This document shows, in pieces, positions 32,543-40,219 of a stretch of 42,874 nt of DNA. The notes beneath the pieces are model-generated. The model was not told the origin of the DNA and ran no database searches. It was given only the letters and a program-made list of their open reading frames with translations. Position numbers and translations under genes: made by a program. This DNA is from Cetobacterium sp. ZOR0034. Lineage in GTDB: Bacteria > Fusobacteriota > Fusobacteriia > Fusobacteriales > Fusobacteriaceae. The DNA lies in assembly GCF_000799075.1 (NCBI RefSeq), contig NZ_JTLI01000016.1, positions 1 to 42,874 on the forward strand, given 5' to 3'. Every line of letters starts with the position of its first letter. Position 1 is the stretch's first letter.

Positions 32543-33946
32543 TTAAATTTCTAACTTAAAATAGTTCTTTGCATTGATGAAGCATATCTCTTCTATCATA
32601 GCTTTTAAAATCTCCTCATCATATGGAACCTCTCCATCCTCTACCCAAGTTCCTACAAGGTTACAAAGTATTCTTCTGAAATACTCATGTCTTGTATAAG
32701 ATAGGAAACTTCTTGAGTCTGTTAGCATTCCTACAAATCTTCTTAAAAGTCCAAGTTGAGATAGAGCTGTCATTTGACGAATCATTCCATCCTTTTGGTC
32801 ATTAAACCACCATCCAGATCCGAATTGAATCTTTCCTGGAGTATCACTATTTTGGAAGTTTCCAATCATCGTTCCAAGAACTTCATTATCCTTTGGATTT
32901 AAACAGTAAAGAATTGTCTTTGGAAGCTCTCCATTTACATCTAAGCTGTTTAATAACTTTGATAGTACCTCTCCATAGTTATTATCTGCTATTGAATCAA
33001 ACCCTACGTCTGCTCCTAATCTCTTGAACATTCTTTCGTTGTTGTTTCTAAGAGCACCCATATGTAGTTGCATTCCTAAATCATTTTTGTAGTAGATTTT
33101 TCCAAGTGCTAGGAATATCTCAGTTTTATAGATATCCGCTTCCTCTTTAGTTAGCTTTTCATCAGCTAATCTCTTCTTGAAAATCTCTTCGATTTTATTT
33201 TCTGTATCTCTAGTGAAGAATGGTGCTTCTAAGCTGTGGTCTGTTACTAGACATCCATTAGCCTTAAAGTATTCTACTCTAGTTTCTAACACTGCTACTA
33301 ATTTTTTGAAAGAGTCTATCTTTTCATTTGATACACTCTCTAATTTGCTAAGCCAAATTAGGTAATCCTCTTTCTCTAGGTAGATAGCCTTATCAGGTCT
33401 AAACGTTGGAAGAACTTTAACTTTGAAGTTCTCATCTTTTAAAATCTCTTGGTGGTACTCTAATGTATCGATTGGATCATCAGTTGTACAAAGAGCTTTT
33501 ACGTTTGATCTTTCAATCAATTTTTTTGCTCTGAACTCCTCTGTTTTTAAAAGTTCATTTGCTTTGTTCCAGATAATCTCTGCTGTCTTTCTATTTAAAA
33601 CTTCCTCTATTCCGAAGTATCTTTTTAACTCTAGGTGTGACCAGTGGAAAAGTGGATTTCCATAAGCATACTCCATCGTCTCTGCAAAAGCTAAGAACTT
33701 CTCAAAGTCAGTTGCATCTCCTGTTATATACTTTTCATCTATTCCATTACTTCTCATAGCTCTCCACTTGTAGTGGTCTCCATATAACCAGATCTGTGTT
33801 ATATTTTCATAGCTTTTATTTTCTGCTATCTCCTTTGGATTAAGGTGACAGTGATAATCAAATATTGGCATTTTCTCTGCGTATTCATATAACTTTTTAC
33901 TAACATCGCTTTTTAATAAAAAGTCTGAGTCCATAAATTTTCTCAT
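32543..33946 (-). CDS. uxaC: Glucuronate (uronate) isomerase
   Basis: A protein of 467 residues that interconverts glucuronate and fructuronate. Amidohydrolase-like metal site in MPIFDYHCHLNPKEIAENKS; other family blocks are WRAMRSNGIDEKYITG, LCTTDDPIDTLEYH, VLPTFRPDKA, LQLHMGALRNNNERMF, GMLTDSRSFLSYTRHEYFRR and NLVGTWVEDGE. I start at ATG 33946, seven bases after GGAG; an in-frame TTG at 33952 abuts the ribosome site. First structural gene of the uronate operon, directly behind a strong promoter. Confidence 0.96.
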   Translation of the reverse strand: MRKFMDSDFLLKSDVSKKLYEYAEKMPIFDYHCHLNPKEIAENKSYENITQIWLYGDHYKWRAMRSNGIDEKYITGDATDFEKFLAFAETMEYAYGNPLFHWSHLELKRYFGIEEVLNRKTAEIIWNKANELLKTEEFRAKKLIERSNVKALCTTDDPIDTLEYHQEILKDENFKVKVLPTFRPDKAIYLEKEDYLIWLSKLESVSNEKIDSFKKLVAVLETRVEYFKANGCLVTDHSLEAPFFTRDTENKIEEIFKKRLADEKLTKEEADIYKTEIFLALGKIYYKNDLGMQLHMGALRNNNERMFKRLGADVGFDSIADNNYGEVLSKLLNSLDVNGELPKTILYCLNPKDNEVLGTMIGNFQNSDTPGKIQFGSGWWFNDQKDGMIRQMTALSQLGLLRRFVGMLTDSRSFLSYTRHEYFRRILCNLVGTWVEDGEVPYDEEILKAMIEEICFINAKNYFKLEI

Positions 33947-33987
33947 CCGCAACTCCTTTTAAACTTTTGTATTAGTTGTATGCAAGT

Positions 33988-34016
33988 ATGATAACTAGTT
34001 TTTTTTATTTTGTCAA
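33988..34016 (-). promoter_or_regulatory. Promoter of the uxaC operon
   Basis: Minus-strand TTGACA (34011-34016), 17-base spacer, TATCAT (33988-33993), about 42 bases before the uxaC ATG. The leader just downstream (ACTTGCATACAAC) has a loosely symmetrical TTG-CAA core that could be the GntR-family operator, but I would not assign it. Confidence 0.8.
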
Positions 34017-34073
34017 CAAAAACTTTTGTTCTAATTCCAAACTTTACTGTTCGTTTTAAAATAAAAGACACCT

Positions 34074-34121
34074 AAAAACTCAGATTTTTCAATCAAATTT
34101 CAGGTGTCTTTAATTATTTAT
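34074..34121. terminator. Terminator between gntR-type regulator and uxaC
   Basis: AAAGACACCT (34074-34083) pairs with AGGTGTCTTT (34112-34121) around a 28-base AT-rich loop, just past the regulator stop codon. The tail on the minus strand is T-rich but interrupted. It separates the regulator transcript from the uxaC promoter. Confidence 0.65.
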
Positions 34122-34133
34122 TTTTTTTATTTT

Positions 34134-34829
34134 TTACTTATCACAAAAATATTCTGGATATTTTTGCTCATATTTTTTTATCATATCTTTATAGTTTAAA
34201 AGATGTTTCTCAACTGAGCACTCTATCTTCTCTATATTTTTTGATTTGATTAACTCTACAATATCTATATGCTGGTCTAAAGTTGCTTTAATGTTTGTCT
34301 TCTCTAAAGCATCTAAAAGTCTAAGTCTATCATAGTGTGTCGAAAGTCTCTTTATGGCTTTCCAACTATTCTTTTTATTGTAGTGGTCAAACAGAATATA
34401 ATGAAACTCATTATCTAATGTAAAGAACTCATGAAGATCCTCATTAAAATTTAGAACTATCTTTTGATACTCTATATTTTTCTCTAACTTACTTATCAAT
34501 TCATCTACATTTTTATCTTGGCAAGCCATTTTCAAAATTCTACTCTCACATGTCTCTCTTACAAATATCGCTTCGCCAACCAAATTCAGATTGATCTTTG
34601 ATACGAACGATCCCTTCTGTGGGAAAACCTCTAAAAGCTTCTCCTCTATCAATTGAACTATCGCTTCTCTAAGGGGTGTTCTACTAACATTTAAAACCTT
34701 ACTTAACTCTATCTCTCCTATAGACTCTCCAGGTTTTAAGTTTAAATTCATTATGTTCTCTCTAAGGACTCTATATATATACTGCCTAGTATTCTCCTTT
34801 GATTTTTTTATAACTCCTTCTAATGCCAT
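34134..34829 (-). CDS. GntR-family (FadR/FCD) regulator, probable uronate repressor
   Basis: A protein of 231 residues. Residues 15-80 are the GntR winged helix (YIYRVLRENIMNLNLKPGES, LSKVLNVSRTPLREAIVQLI, then the wing FPQKGSFVSKIN). Residues 90-220 are the FCD ligand domain with its metal-binding pattern (DNEFHYILFD, and His in DQHIDIVELI and VEKHLLNY). Family members UxuR and ExuR respond to fructuronate or uronates. Position directly upstream of uxaC-uxuA-uxuB-TRAP supports the same role here. It appears to have its own transcript and terminator. Confidence 0.88.
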   Translation of the reverse strand: MALEGVIKKSKENTRQYIYRVLRENIMNLNLKPGESIGEIELSKVLNVSRTPLREAIVQLIEEKLLEVFPQKGSFVSKINLNLVGEAIFVRETCESRILKMACQDKNVDELISKLEKNIEYQKIVLNFNEDLHEFFTLDNEFHYILFDHYNKKNSWKAIKRLSTHYDRLRLLDALEKTNIKATLDQHIDIVELIKSKNIEKIECSVEKHLLNYKDMIKKYEQKYPEYFCDK

Positions 34830-34954
34830 TTTCTCTTTCTCCCGTCATCTATATTTTCATAATATTATAACAGGAATCTTTGATGTATGCTAGTCATATA
34901 ATAAAATATAATTAACCTTGTGAAAAAATTAATTCCACAGATGAAATAATTTTT

Positions 34955-34983
34955 TTGACTTACTACGATTCTAAAGTTATAAT
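34955..34983 (+). promoter_or_regulatory. Promoter of Mga-like gene 3
   Basis: TTGACT (34955-34960), 17-base spacer, TATAAT (34978-34983); the ATG follows 33 bases later with a GAGGTGATG ribosome site. Confidence 0.82.
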
Positions 34984-35016
34984 GTTAAGAGAAGTATATT
35001 GAAGAGGTGATGCTTA

Positions 35017-36432
35017 ATGAATAACACAGCTGCTAATATTTTAAAGATTCTATCTCAGAGCGAGATGTCAATAGAAGATATGCACCTGTATTTAAGAGTA
35101 GAAAAAAGTTCAATTTTGAAAACGATTACGCAAATTAACGATTTTTTAGTTTCACTTAACTTACCCATAATAGAGAAAGAGGATACAACTTTTACACTCC
35201 CTTTATCTAAAGATCAGTGGCGAACTCTCTTTAAAAATTTTAATATTTTAACGTCTGAAGAGAAAATCGATTACCTTTATATCAAATTTATCGCTTACGG
35301 TTTTCTTAACTTAGAGAAAGAAGCAGAGTTTCTAGATATCTCTAGAAGTACTATTCTTAGATGTTTTCAAACTGTAAAAGAGGAGTTCTCTAAAAATGGA
35401 TCTAACTATGAATACCTACATGGAAAAGGTCTATCATTGACAGAGTTAAGTAATCTAGATAAACATCTTTTTTATAAAAAGGTCATGAAGCTATTTATTG
35501 AAGAGGATATTCTCGTTCCTCCTCTTAAAACTTTACTAAAAAGTATAAAAAAATTCGATACTAAAGTTAGATTGAGTCAACTTTATCCTATACTTAAACA
35601 CGTAAAAATATCTATCAACTATTTTTTACTATCATTTATTTGCTCTTTAGAAGTTTGCACAGACCTATTCGATGGTTTAAACTTCCAAAAAGATAGATAT
35701 AGAGGAACAAAAGAGTTTAAAGAACTGACTGCACTAATCAACAAGTATGGAAAAGATTTTACTCCTAAGTACAAAGAGGAACTAGCCTTTTTCCTAAGTG
35801 CTTTAAATAACAACGATAATATTTTAGAAGACAATCTAAGAGATAAAACTCTAGACTTTATGAGTGATTTAAAAGAGCAATTTGGAATTAAATTCTTAAA
35901 TCCTGATTTAGAAAAAATGCTTTTTAGCAAACTTTATCTTTCTTTCTTTAAATTTGAAAACAAAATCTTAAAACTTAAAAGTGTGAGATTTGACAAAACA
36001 CAAAAAATTATTTTACATAAATTAGAAACTATACTTTCTGAGCACTCTTGTGATTTATATCTAATAGATAAGTTTGCAATTATTTTTGTTCTTCGAAGAG
36101 CATTGATAGAGGAAAATTTTACAAATATAAAAAATGTACTACTTCTTTTTAATGAAGTAAGTGCTAGCGATCACAACGTGTTCAAAAAAACATTAGCAAA
36201 ATTAGTTCCTCATGTCAATTTTGAACTAGAAGCAACTTTTTTCCATAAAAAAAATATTATAGCAAAGTATGAGAAATACGACCTTATTATCAGTGATGAA
36301 AAGATTAACTCTGATGTTATAGTTATTGATTTTTACAACAGTTCTAAGGTTCATGACATCATAGAAAAAAAAGCTTTCGAAATAGGAGTTAATAAACTCA
36401 ATGCTATTAATACAGCTACAAAATATTTATAA
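35017..36432 (+). CDS. Mga/BglG-like transcription regulator, paralogue 3
   Basis: A protein of 471 residues, clearly paralogous along its length to the gene at 23315 (MNNTAANILKILSQ versus MNSTNVNILKLLSQ; LDISRSTILRCFQ versus LDLSRSSIVRYFK). Two N-terminal winged helices, with the Mga/BglG-type recognition helix SRSTILRCFQTVKEEF and wing GKGLSLTELS. The central helical region is PRD-like. The C-terminal ~95 residues (NVLLLFNEVSASDHNVFKKT, KYDLIISDEKINSDVIVIDF) follow the EIIB spacing without a cysteine. It has its own promoter, is divergent from the GntR gene, and ends at a bidirectional terminator. Target unknown; the adjacent uronate operon is a positional candidate only. Confidence 0.75.
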   Translation: MNNTAANILKILSQSEMSIEDMHLYLRVEKSSILKTITQINDFLVSLNLPIIEKEDTTFTLPLSKDQWRTLFKNFNILTSEEKIDYLYIKFIAYGFLNLEKEAEFLDISRSTILRCFQTVKEEFSKNGSNYEYLHGKGLSLTELSNLDKHLFYKKVMKLFIEEDILVPPLKTLLKSIKKFDTKVRLSQLYPILKHVKISINYFLLSFICSLEVCTDLFDGLNFQKDRYRGTKEFKELTALINKYGKDFTPKYKEELAFFLSALNNNDNILEDNLRDKTLDFMSDLKEQFGIKFLNPDLEKMLFSKLYLSFFKFENKILKLKSVRFDKTQKIILHKLETILSEHSCDLYLIDKFAIIFVLRRALIEENFTNIKNVLLLFNEVSASDHNVFKKTLAKLVPHVNFELEATFFHKKNIIAKYEKYDLIISDEKINSDVIVIDFYNSSKVHDIIEKKAFEIGVNKLNAINTATKYL

Positions 36433-36434
36433 AT

Positions 36435-36466
36435 AAAAAACTCCTTAAAAATCTAAGGAGTTTTTT
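36435..36466. terminator. Bidirectional terminator between Mga-like gene 3 and the Rpn gene
   Basis: AAAAAACTCCTTA (36435-36447) pairs with TAAGGAGTTTTTT (36454-36466), perfect 13 pairs with T-runs on both strands. It serves both convergent genes. Confidence 0.92.
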
Positions 36467-36471
36467 CTAAT

Positions 36472-37314
36472 TTACTTCAATAACTCTATCTCTTCTATAC
36501 TTAATCCTGTTATACCTGATATTATTTCAAAGCTCAATCCATTTTTAAGAGCTGTTTTAGCTATTTCTAATTTCGCCACCTTCTCTCCTTCGGCTCTACC
36601 TCTAACTACGCCTTTATCTTCGGCTTCTAAAAGAGCATTCATTCTTTCACTCATAGCATTTTGACGCAGTCTATAATACTCCGCTTCTTTCGGGTCTCTA
36701 CTCATTCTTGCTAATTCTATTTTAGCTTCGTGAAGCTCTACTACCCTACTCTCTAACTCTATTATTTTTTCATCATTTGGATCATTTATAAATCCTGTCC
36801 AAACACTCAAAAGATCGTCTGGATCTATCTCTTTCATTTTAGGTAACTCTATAAAATGAAGCTCTATAACATCTGTTAACACATCATTATTTTTATCATT
36901 TTTCAAAACATACTTATTATGGTAATTTTCTTCTGCCAGTAAATTAAAATCCAACACATTTACACACACTGTTCTTGGAAGTTCACTGTATCTACTCTTT
37001 CCACCGTACTCTCCTGAAAAAGCTTTTGACCAATAGTAAAGACTACGTTTTATCATATTTTTTTCATCAGCTCTTTGCATCTCAATGTTTATTATCTCAC
37101 CTTTATCTGTTTTAGCTAAAATATCCAACCTTGAAAAACTATCCTCTATATACTCTTTTGTCAATTCACTATTTTTTATTTGAGCACTCACTATTGGACT
37201 CTCTGGTTTAATGCAAGCATTCAAAAAAGATATCAATATTTTGGGATGCTTCTCTGATCCAAACAAATTCTTAAATATATAATCTACCTTCGGTTTGAAT
37301 AAAACTGTACACAT
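36472..37314 (-). CDS. Rpn family PD-(D/E)XK nuclease/transposase-like protein
   Basis: A protein of 280 residues from ATG 37314 (AAGGATGTG ribosome site); the longer frame to 37413 runs through the neighbouring terminator and is rejected. Family start FKPKVDYIFKNLFGSEKHPK, then the nuclease core SRLDILAKTDKGEIINIEMQ with Asp64, Glu78 and Gln80 (D...ExQ). The middle has NMIKRSLYYWSKAFSGEYGG. The C-terminus GLSFEIISGITGLSIEEIEL is the small repeat-like helix pair usual for the group. Rpn proteins are often called transposases, but act as nucleases promoting RecA-independent recombination and in some cases phage defence. The catalytic residues look intact. It stands alone between terminators. 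Confidence 0.88.
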   Translation of the reverse strand: MCTVLFKPKVDYIFKNLFGSEKHPKILISFLNACIKPESPIVSAQIKNSELTKEYIEDSFSRLDILAKTDKGEIINIEMQRADEKNMIKRSLYYWSKAFSGEYGGKSRYSELPRTVCVNVLDFNLLAEENYHNKYVLKNDKNNDVLTDVIELHFIELPKMKEIDPDDLLSVWTGFINDPNDEKIIELESRVVELHEAKIELARMSRDPKEAEYYRLRQNAMSERMNALLEAEDKGVVRGRAEGEKVAKLEIAKTALKNGLSFEIISGITGLSIEEIELLK

Positions 37315-37411
37315 ACTATCACATCCTTTTTTTAATATATTATACCATATTCTAAAGATCTCATCAAAAAAGAGATGATCTAAAATTCTATATTTATAAG
37401 TAAAAAATAAC

Positions 37412-37444
37412 AAAAATGAGAGTCATTATCTGGCTCTCATTTTT
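37412..37444. terminator. Terminator after the amino-acid-binding protein gene
   Basis: AAAAATGAGAG (37412-37422) pairs with CTCTCATTTTT (37434-37444). It has T-runs on both sides and lies 12 bases past the stop of the gene at 37456. Confidence 0.85.
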
Positions 37445-37455
37445 CATTTTTCACT

Positions 37456-38208
37456 CTAATTTACATTATATTTCTTTTTCAGGTTCTCAATCGTTCCATC
37501 TTTTATAAGCTCTAAAAGAGCTGCATTTATTTTGTCATAATCCTTATCATCTTTTGATAGAGCAATAGCTTTTGGTTCCCCCTCCAAAACACCAACTAAA
37601 GATAGTTCTGAGTTATTTTTTACATACTCATAAGCCACGCTTTCATCTAAAACAATCCCATCGATCTGATTATTTTTTAGTGCTAATAGTGCCGATGTAT
37701 TATTTTGATATGGAACTACTGTTGTTCCTGCTATCGATTTTGCTGTAGCCTCTTTTGTTGTTCCTAACTCTGCTCCATACTTTTTATTTTCTAAGTCGTC
37801 CATACCCTTGATTGGAGCAGTCTTATTTGTTATAATTGCCACATTTGATGTCAAATAGGGATCTGTGAAATGAACCATCTTAGCTCTTTCTGGAGTTATA
37901 CTCATTCCAGCTATAACGACATCTATCTTTCCAGTTTGAAGTGCTGATATAAGTCCACCAAACTCCATGTTTGCCCACTTATATTGATAACCCAACTTCT
38001 GAAATATAGCTTCTATTATATCTGGGTCTAATCCCACAATTTTCCCGTTTTCTAAATACTCAAACGGAGGATATTCAGCATTCGTTCCTATAACGAAAAC
38101 TCTCTCAGTCTTTGCTGTTTCTTTTTTTCCTCCACAACTAAACATAATAAGTCCAATCAATACTAAAAAAATCCCCTTCATAACCTTTTTCATTTTTAAA
38201 ATTTTCAT
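37456..38208 (-). CDS. ABC transporter substrate-binding protein, polar amino acid family (lipoprotein)
   Basis: A protein of 250 residues. Lipoprotein signal KGIFLVLIGLIMFSC followed by GGKKE. SBP_bac_3 fold: VIGTNAEYPPFEYLENGKIV, GLDPDIIEAIFQKLGYQYKW, GLISALQTGKIDVVIAGMSI, TPERAKMVHFTDPYLTSNVA, and DGIVLDESVAYEYVKNN. The Arg in TPERAK and the Asp in IVLDES are the usual contacts for the amino-acid carboxylate and amine. No permease or ATPase gene is nearby, so it must use components encoded elsewhere. It follows the MetQ-like gene by 18 bases with an AGGAGG ribosome site, and is thus expected to be under the same Fur box. Confidence 0.9.
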   Translation of the reverse strand: MKILKMKKVMKGIFLVLIGLIMFSCGGKKETAKTERVFVIGTNAEYPPFEYLENGKIVGLDPDIIEAIFQKLGYQYKWANMEFGGLISALQTGKIDVVIAGMSITPERAKMVHFTDPYLTSNVAIITNKTAPIKGMDDLENKKYGAELGTTKEATAKSIAGTTVVPYQNNTSALLALKNNQIDGIVLDESVAYEYVKNNSELSLVGVLEGEPKAIALSKDDKDYDKINAALLELIKDGTIENLKKKYNVN

Positions 38209-38226
38209 AGTGACCTCCTAAAGAAT

Positions 38227-38997
38227 TTAAAATAGCGGTATAATTCCACCTTGATACTTTTCTAATATGAACGTTCTAACCCTGTCACTCCTTAGAACTT
38301 TCATTAGAATTGCTATCTCCTCTTTATTTTCGTCACCCTTTCTAACCGCTACCACATTCCCGTAAGCACTCTCCGTTCCCTCTACGATAAGAGAGTCCTC
38401 TTGAGGTGAAAGCCCTGCATCTAAAGCGTAGTTGCAATTGATGATAGCTAAATCTACATCATCTAAAGCTCTTGGTAGCTGAGCTGCTTGCAGCGAAACA
38501 ATCTTTAATTTTTTTGGATTTTCTACAATATCAAACTCAGTAGCCATTAAATCCGTCGGATCAGATAACTTGATCACTCCTTTGTTATGAAGTAAAATCA
38601 GTGCTCTTCCTCCATTTGTTGGATCATTTGGTATAGCTACTTTATCCCCTGTTTTCAGTTCTTCTACTGATTTGTACTTTTTCGAATACCCTCCTAGTGG
38701 TGGTACATAGATATCCTCTAAAGGTACTAAATCCAATTTTTTCTCTTTCATAAAGTTAGCTAAATAGGGTTTGTGTTGGAAGAAGTTAGCGTCTAAAGAT
38801 CCATCTGCCAAGGCTAAATTTGGCATTATATAATCCGTAAACTCTACAATCTCTATATCTAATCCCTCTTTTGCTAAATCCCCCTTTATTTCATTTAGTA
38901 TCTCCCCCGCTGGAATTGGAGTAGCTCCAATTTTAAACACATCTTTTCCCAAAGCTAAATTTGAAACTAAACAAAATAGTAATAGTGCTCTTTTCAT
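38227..38997 (-). CDS. MetQ/NlpA-type ABC substrate-binding protein
   Basis: A protein of 256 residues. Signal peptide MKRALLLFCLVSNLALG; unlike most MetQ proteins there is no clear lipobox Cys at its end, so it may be periplasmic. Family blocks: FKIGATPIPAGEILNEIKGD, DYIMPNLALADGSLDANFFQ (contacts to the methionine backbone), HKPYLANFMKEK, KVAIPNDPTNGGRALILLHN and DLAIINCNYALDAGL. No MetN or MetI gene is adjacent. It is first in a two-gene unit with another binding protein, and its promoter carries a strong Fur box, unexpected for a plain methionine system. The ligand is most likely methionine or a related amino acid, but that is not certain. Confidence 0.88.
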   Translation of the reverse strand: MKRALLLFCLVSNLALGKDVFKIGATPIPAGEILNEIKGDLAKEGLDIEIVEFTDYIMPNLALADGSLDANFFQHKPYLANFMKEKKLDLVPLEDIYVPPLGGYSKKYKSVEELKTGDKVAIPNDPTNGGRALILLHNKGVIKLSDPTDLMATEFDIVENPKKLKIVSLQAAQLPRALDDVDLAIINCNYALDAGLSPQEDSLIVEGTESAYGNVVAVRKGDENKEEIAILMKVLRSDRVRTFILEKYQGGIIPLF

Positions 38998-39023
38998 GAA
39001 ACCGCCCCCTCAATCAATGTTTA

Positions 39024-39042
39024 GAAAATGATAATCATTTTC
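39024..39042. promoter_or_regulatory. Fur box (iron-responsive operator)
   Basis: GAAAATGATAATCATTTTC matches the 19-bp Fur consensus GATAATGATAATCATTATC at 17 positions and is fully palindromic apart from the centre. It covers the -10 of the MetQ-like gene promoter (see next entry), the classic place for repression by Fe-Fur. It lies 132 bases before the plus-strand dehydrogenase ATG, upstream of that gene's promoter. Confidence 0.88.
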
Positions 39043-39056
39043 TGCTCTTTTGTCAA
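39028..39056 (-). promoter_or_regulatory. Promoter of the MetQ-like operon, overlapped by the Fur box
   Basis: Minus-strand TTGACA (39051-39056), 17-base spacer, TATCAT (39028-39033). The -10 and part of the spacer are inside the Fur box. Confidence 0.8.
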
Positions 39057-39104
39057 TCTTTTTTTCATTTTATTTTTTAAAAAAAATATTTTTTTATTTT
39101 TTCT

Positions 39105-39133
39105 TTTACATATGCCAAGTTTTGTGATATAAC
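39105..39133 (+). promoter_or_regulatory. Promoter of the dehydrogenase-aminotransferase operon
   Basis: TTTACA (39105-39110), 17-base spacer, TATAAC (39128-39133) preceded by TGA (extended -10). It lies 41 bases before the ATG, which has a strong GGGGAGG ribosome site. Confidence 0.7.
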
Positions 39134-39173
39134 TATCTAAATTTTATTTTTATTTTTTGGGGAGGTAATAGTT

Positions 39174-40208
39174 ATGATTTTAACAGATGTATATATGGAA
39201 AGTTCTATTTGGAAGAGCCTTGCTGAAGAGATTAAAGATTATAAAAACATCTTAGTTATCCACGGTACTAAATCTTTAGAAGCTGTAAAACAAGATTTAT
39301 TCAAAATTTTATCAAACAAAGATTTTAGCTTTTTTCATTATGGCGATGAGTGCTCTTACTCTTTTCTAGACTATAATTTACATGATCTAGAAAAGAACAA
39401 CTACGACCTTATCATTGGAATCGGAGGTGGAAAGGCTATCGATCTTTCAAAACTTTTGATGGATAAGCTAGATATTCCTCTTTTCACAGTTCCAACAATC
39501 GCTTCTACTTGTGCTGCAGTATCATATATCTCTGTGATGTATCATGAGAATCACGTTTTCCAAGAGTTATATTTCTTGAAAAGACCACCTCACAAAACAT
39601 TTATAAATCTTGAAACTATTTTAAATGCGCCAAAGAGATATCTATGGGCAGGGATTGGAGACACTCTTGCCAAGTACTACGAGATGAATATGAAGGCCGA
39701 GGGACAAAGACTTAACTTCAATACAACTATGGGTGAAAAACTCTCTCTTCTTTGTAAAGAATCTATGCTCAATTACGGTGCCTCTGCTCTTTTAGCCACA
39801 GAGGTCACTCAGGATTTTGAAGAGGTCGCTGGAGTTATTCTAGTTACAACAGGTATAGTTTCAAACCTTATCGATTTTAAATACAATGGAGCTTTGGCTC
39901 ACTCTATATTTGATTCTCTCACTCAGATTAAAAGAGTCGAAGAGGAACATCTTCACGGTGAGGTTGTAGCCTTTGGAATTTTGGTTCAATTGGAACTAGA
40001 AAAAAAATTCGACGAATTGGAAAGATTAAAAACATTCTATAAAAATATAAAACTTCCAACTGATTTAAATGAAGTTGTTATCAGAGAGGAGTATTTAGAG
40101 AAAAAAGAGCTTGTCATTGGAAAAATCTTAGATTCAGCTGCTTACTCTGATATCCCTTTAAATTTCACTAGAGATGAGTTTATTGCTATTTTAGAAAAAA
40201 ATATATAA
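39174..40208 (+). CDS. Iron-containing alcohol dehydrogenase, glycerol dehydrogenase/HcxA-like
   Basis: A protein of 344 residues of the GldA branch of Fe-type alcohol dehydrogenases. The NAD-binding GIGGGKAIDLSK is at 82-93. Metal ligands can be placed at Asp163 (AGIGDTLAKYYE), His243 (NGALAHSIFD) and His261 (EEEHLHGEVVAFG), with the 18-residue gap seen in the family. The substrate is not evident. It forms an operon with an aminotransferase 11 bases downstream. In E. coli the related pair hcxA(ybdH)-ybdL combines a 2-oxoacid reductase with a methionine aminotransferase, so 2-oxoacid reduction is a fair guess (inference). The divergent MetQ-like gene points the same way. Confidence 0.85.
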   Translation: MILTDVYMESSIWKSLAEEIKDYKNILVIHGTKSLEAVKQDLFKILSNKDFSFFHYGDECSYSFLDYNLHDLEKNNYDLIIGIGGGKAIDLSKLLMDKLDIPLFTVPTIASTCAAVSYISVMYHENHVFQELYFLKRPPHKTFINLETILNAPKRYLWAGIGDTLAKYYEMNMKAEGQRLNFNTTMGEKLSLLCKESMLNYGASALLATEVTQDFEEVAGVILVTTGIVSNLIDFKYNGALAHSIFDSLTQIKRVEEEHLHGEVVAFGILVQLELEKKFDELERLKTFYKNIKLPTDLNEVVIREEYLEKKELVIGKILDSAAYSDIPLNFTRDEFIAILEKNI

Positions 40209-40219
40209 GGAGAAAACAT

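Noticed and set aside
33953-34020. GntR operator in the uxaC leader (GTTGTATGCAAGTATGATAAC region)
   Set aside because: The two halves match at too few positions to call a palindrome, so only the promoter was annotated.
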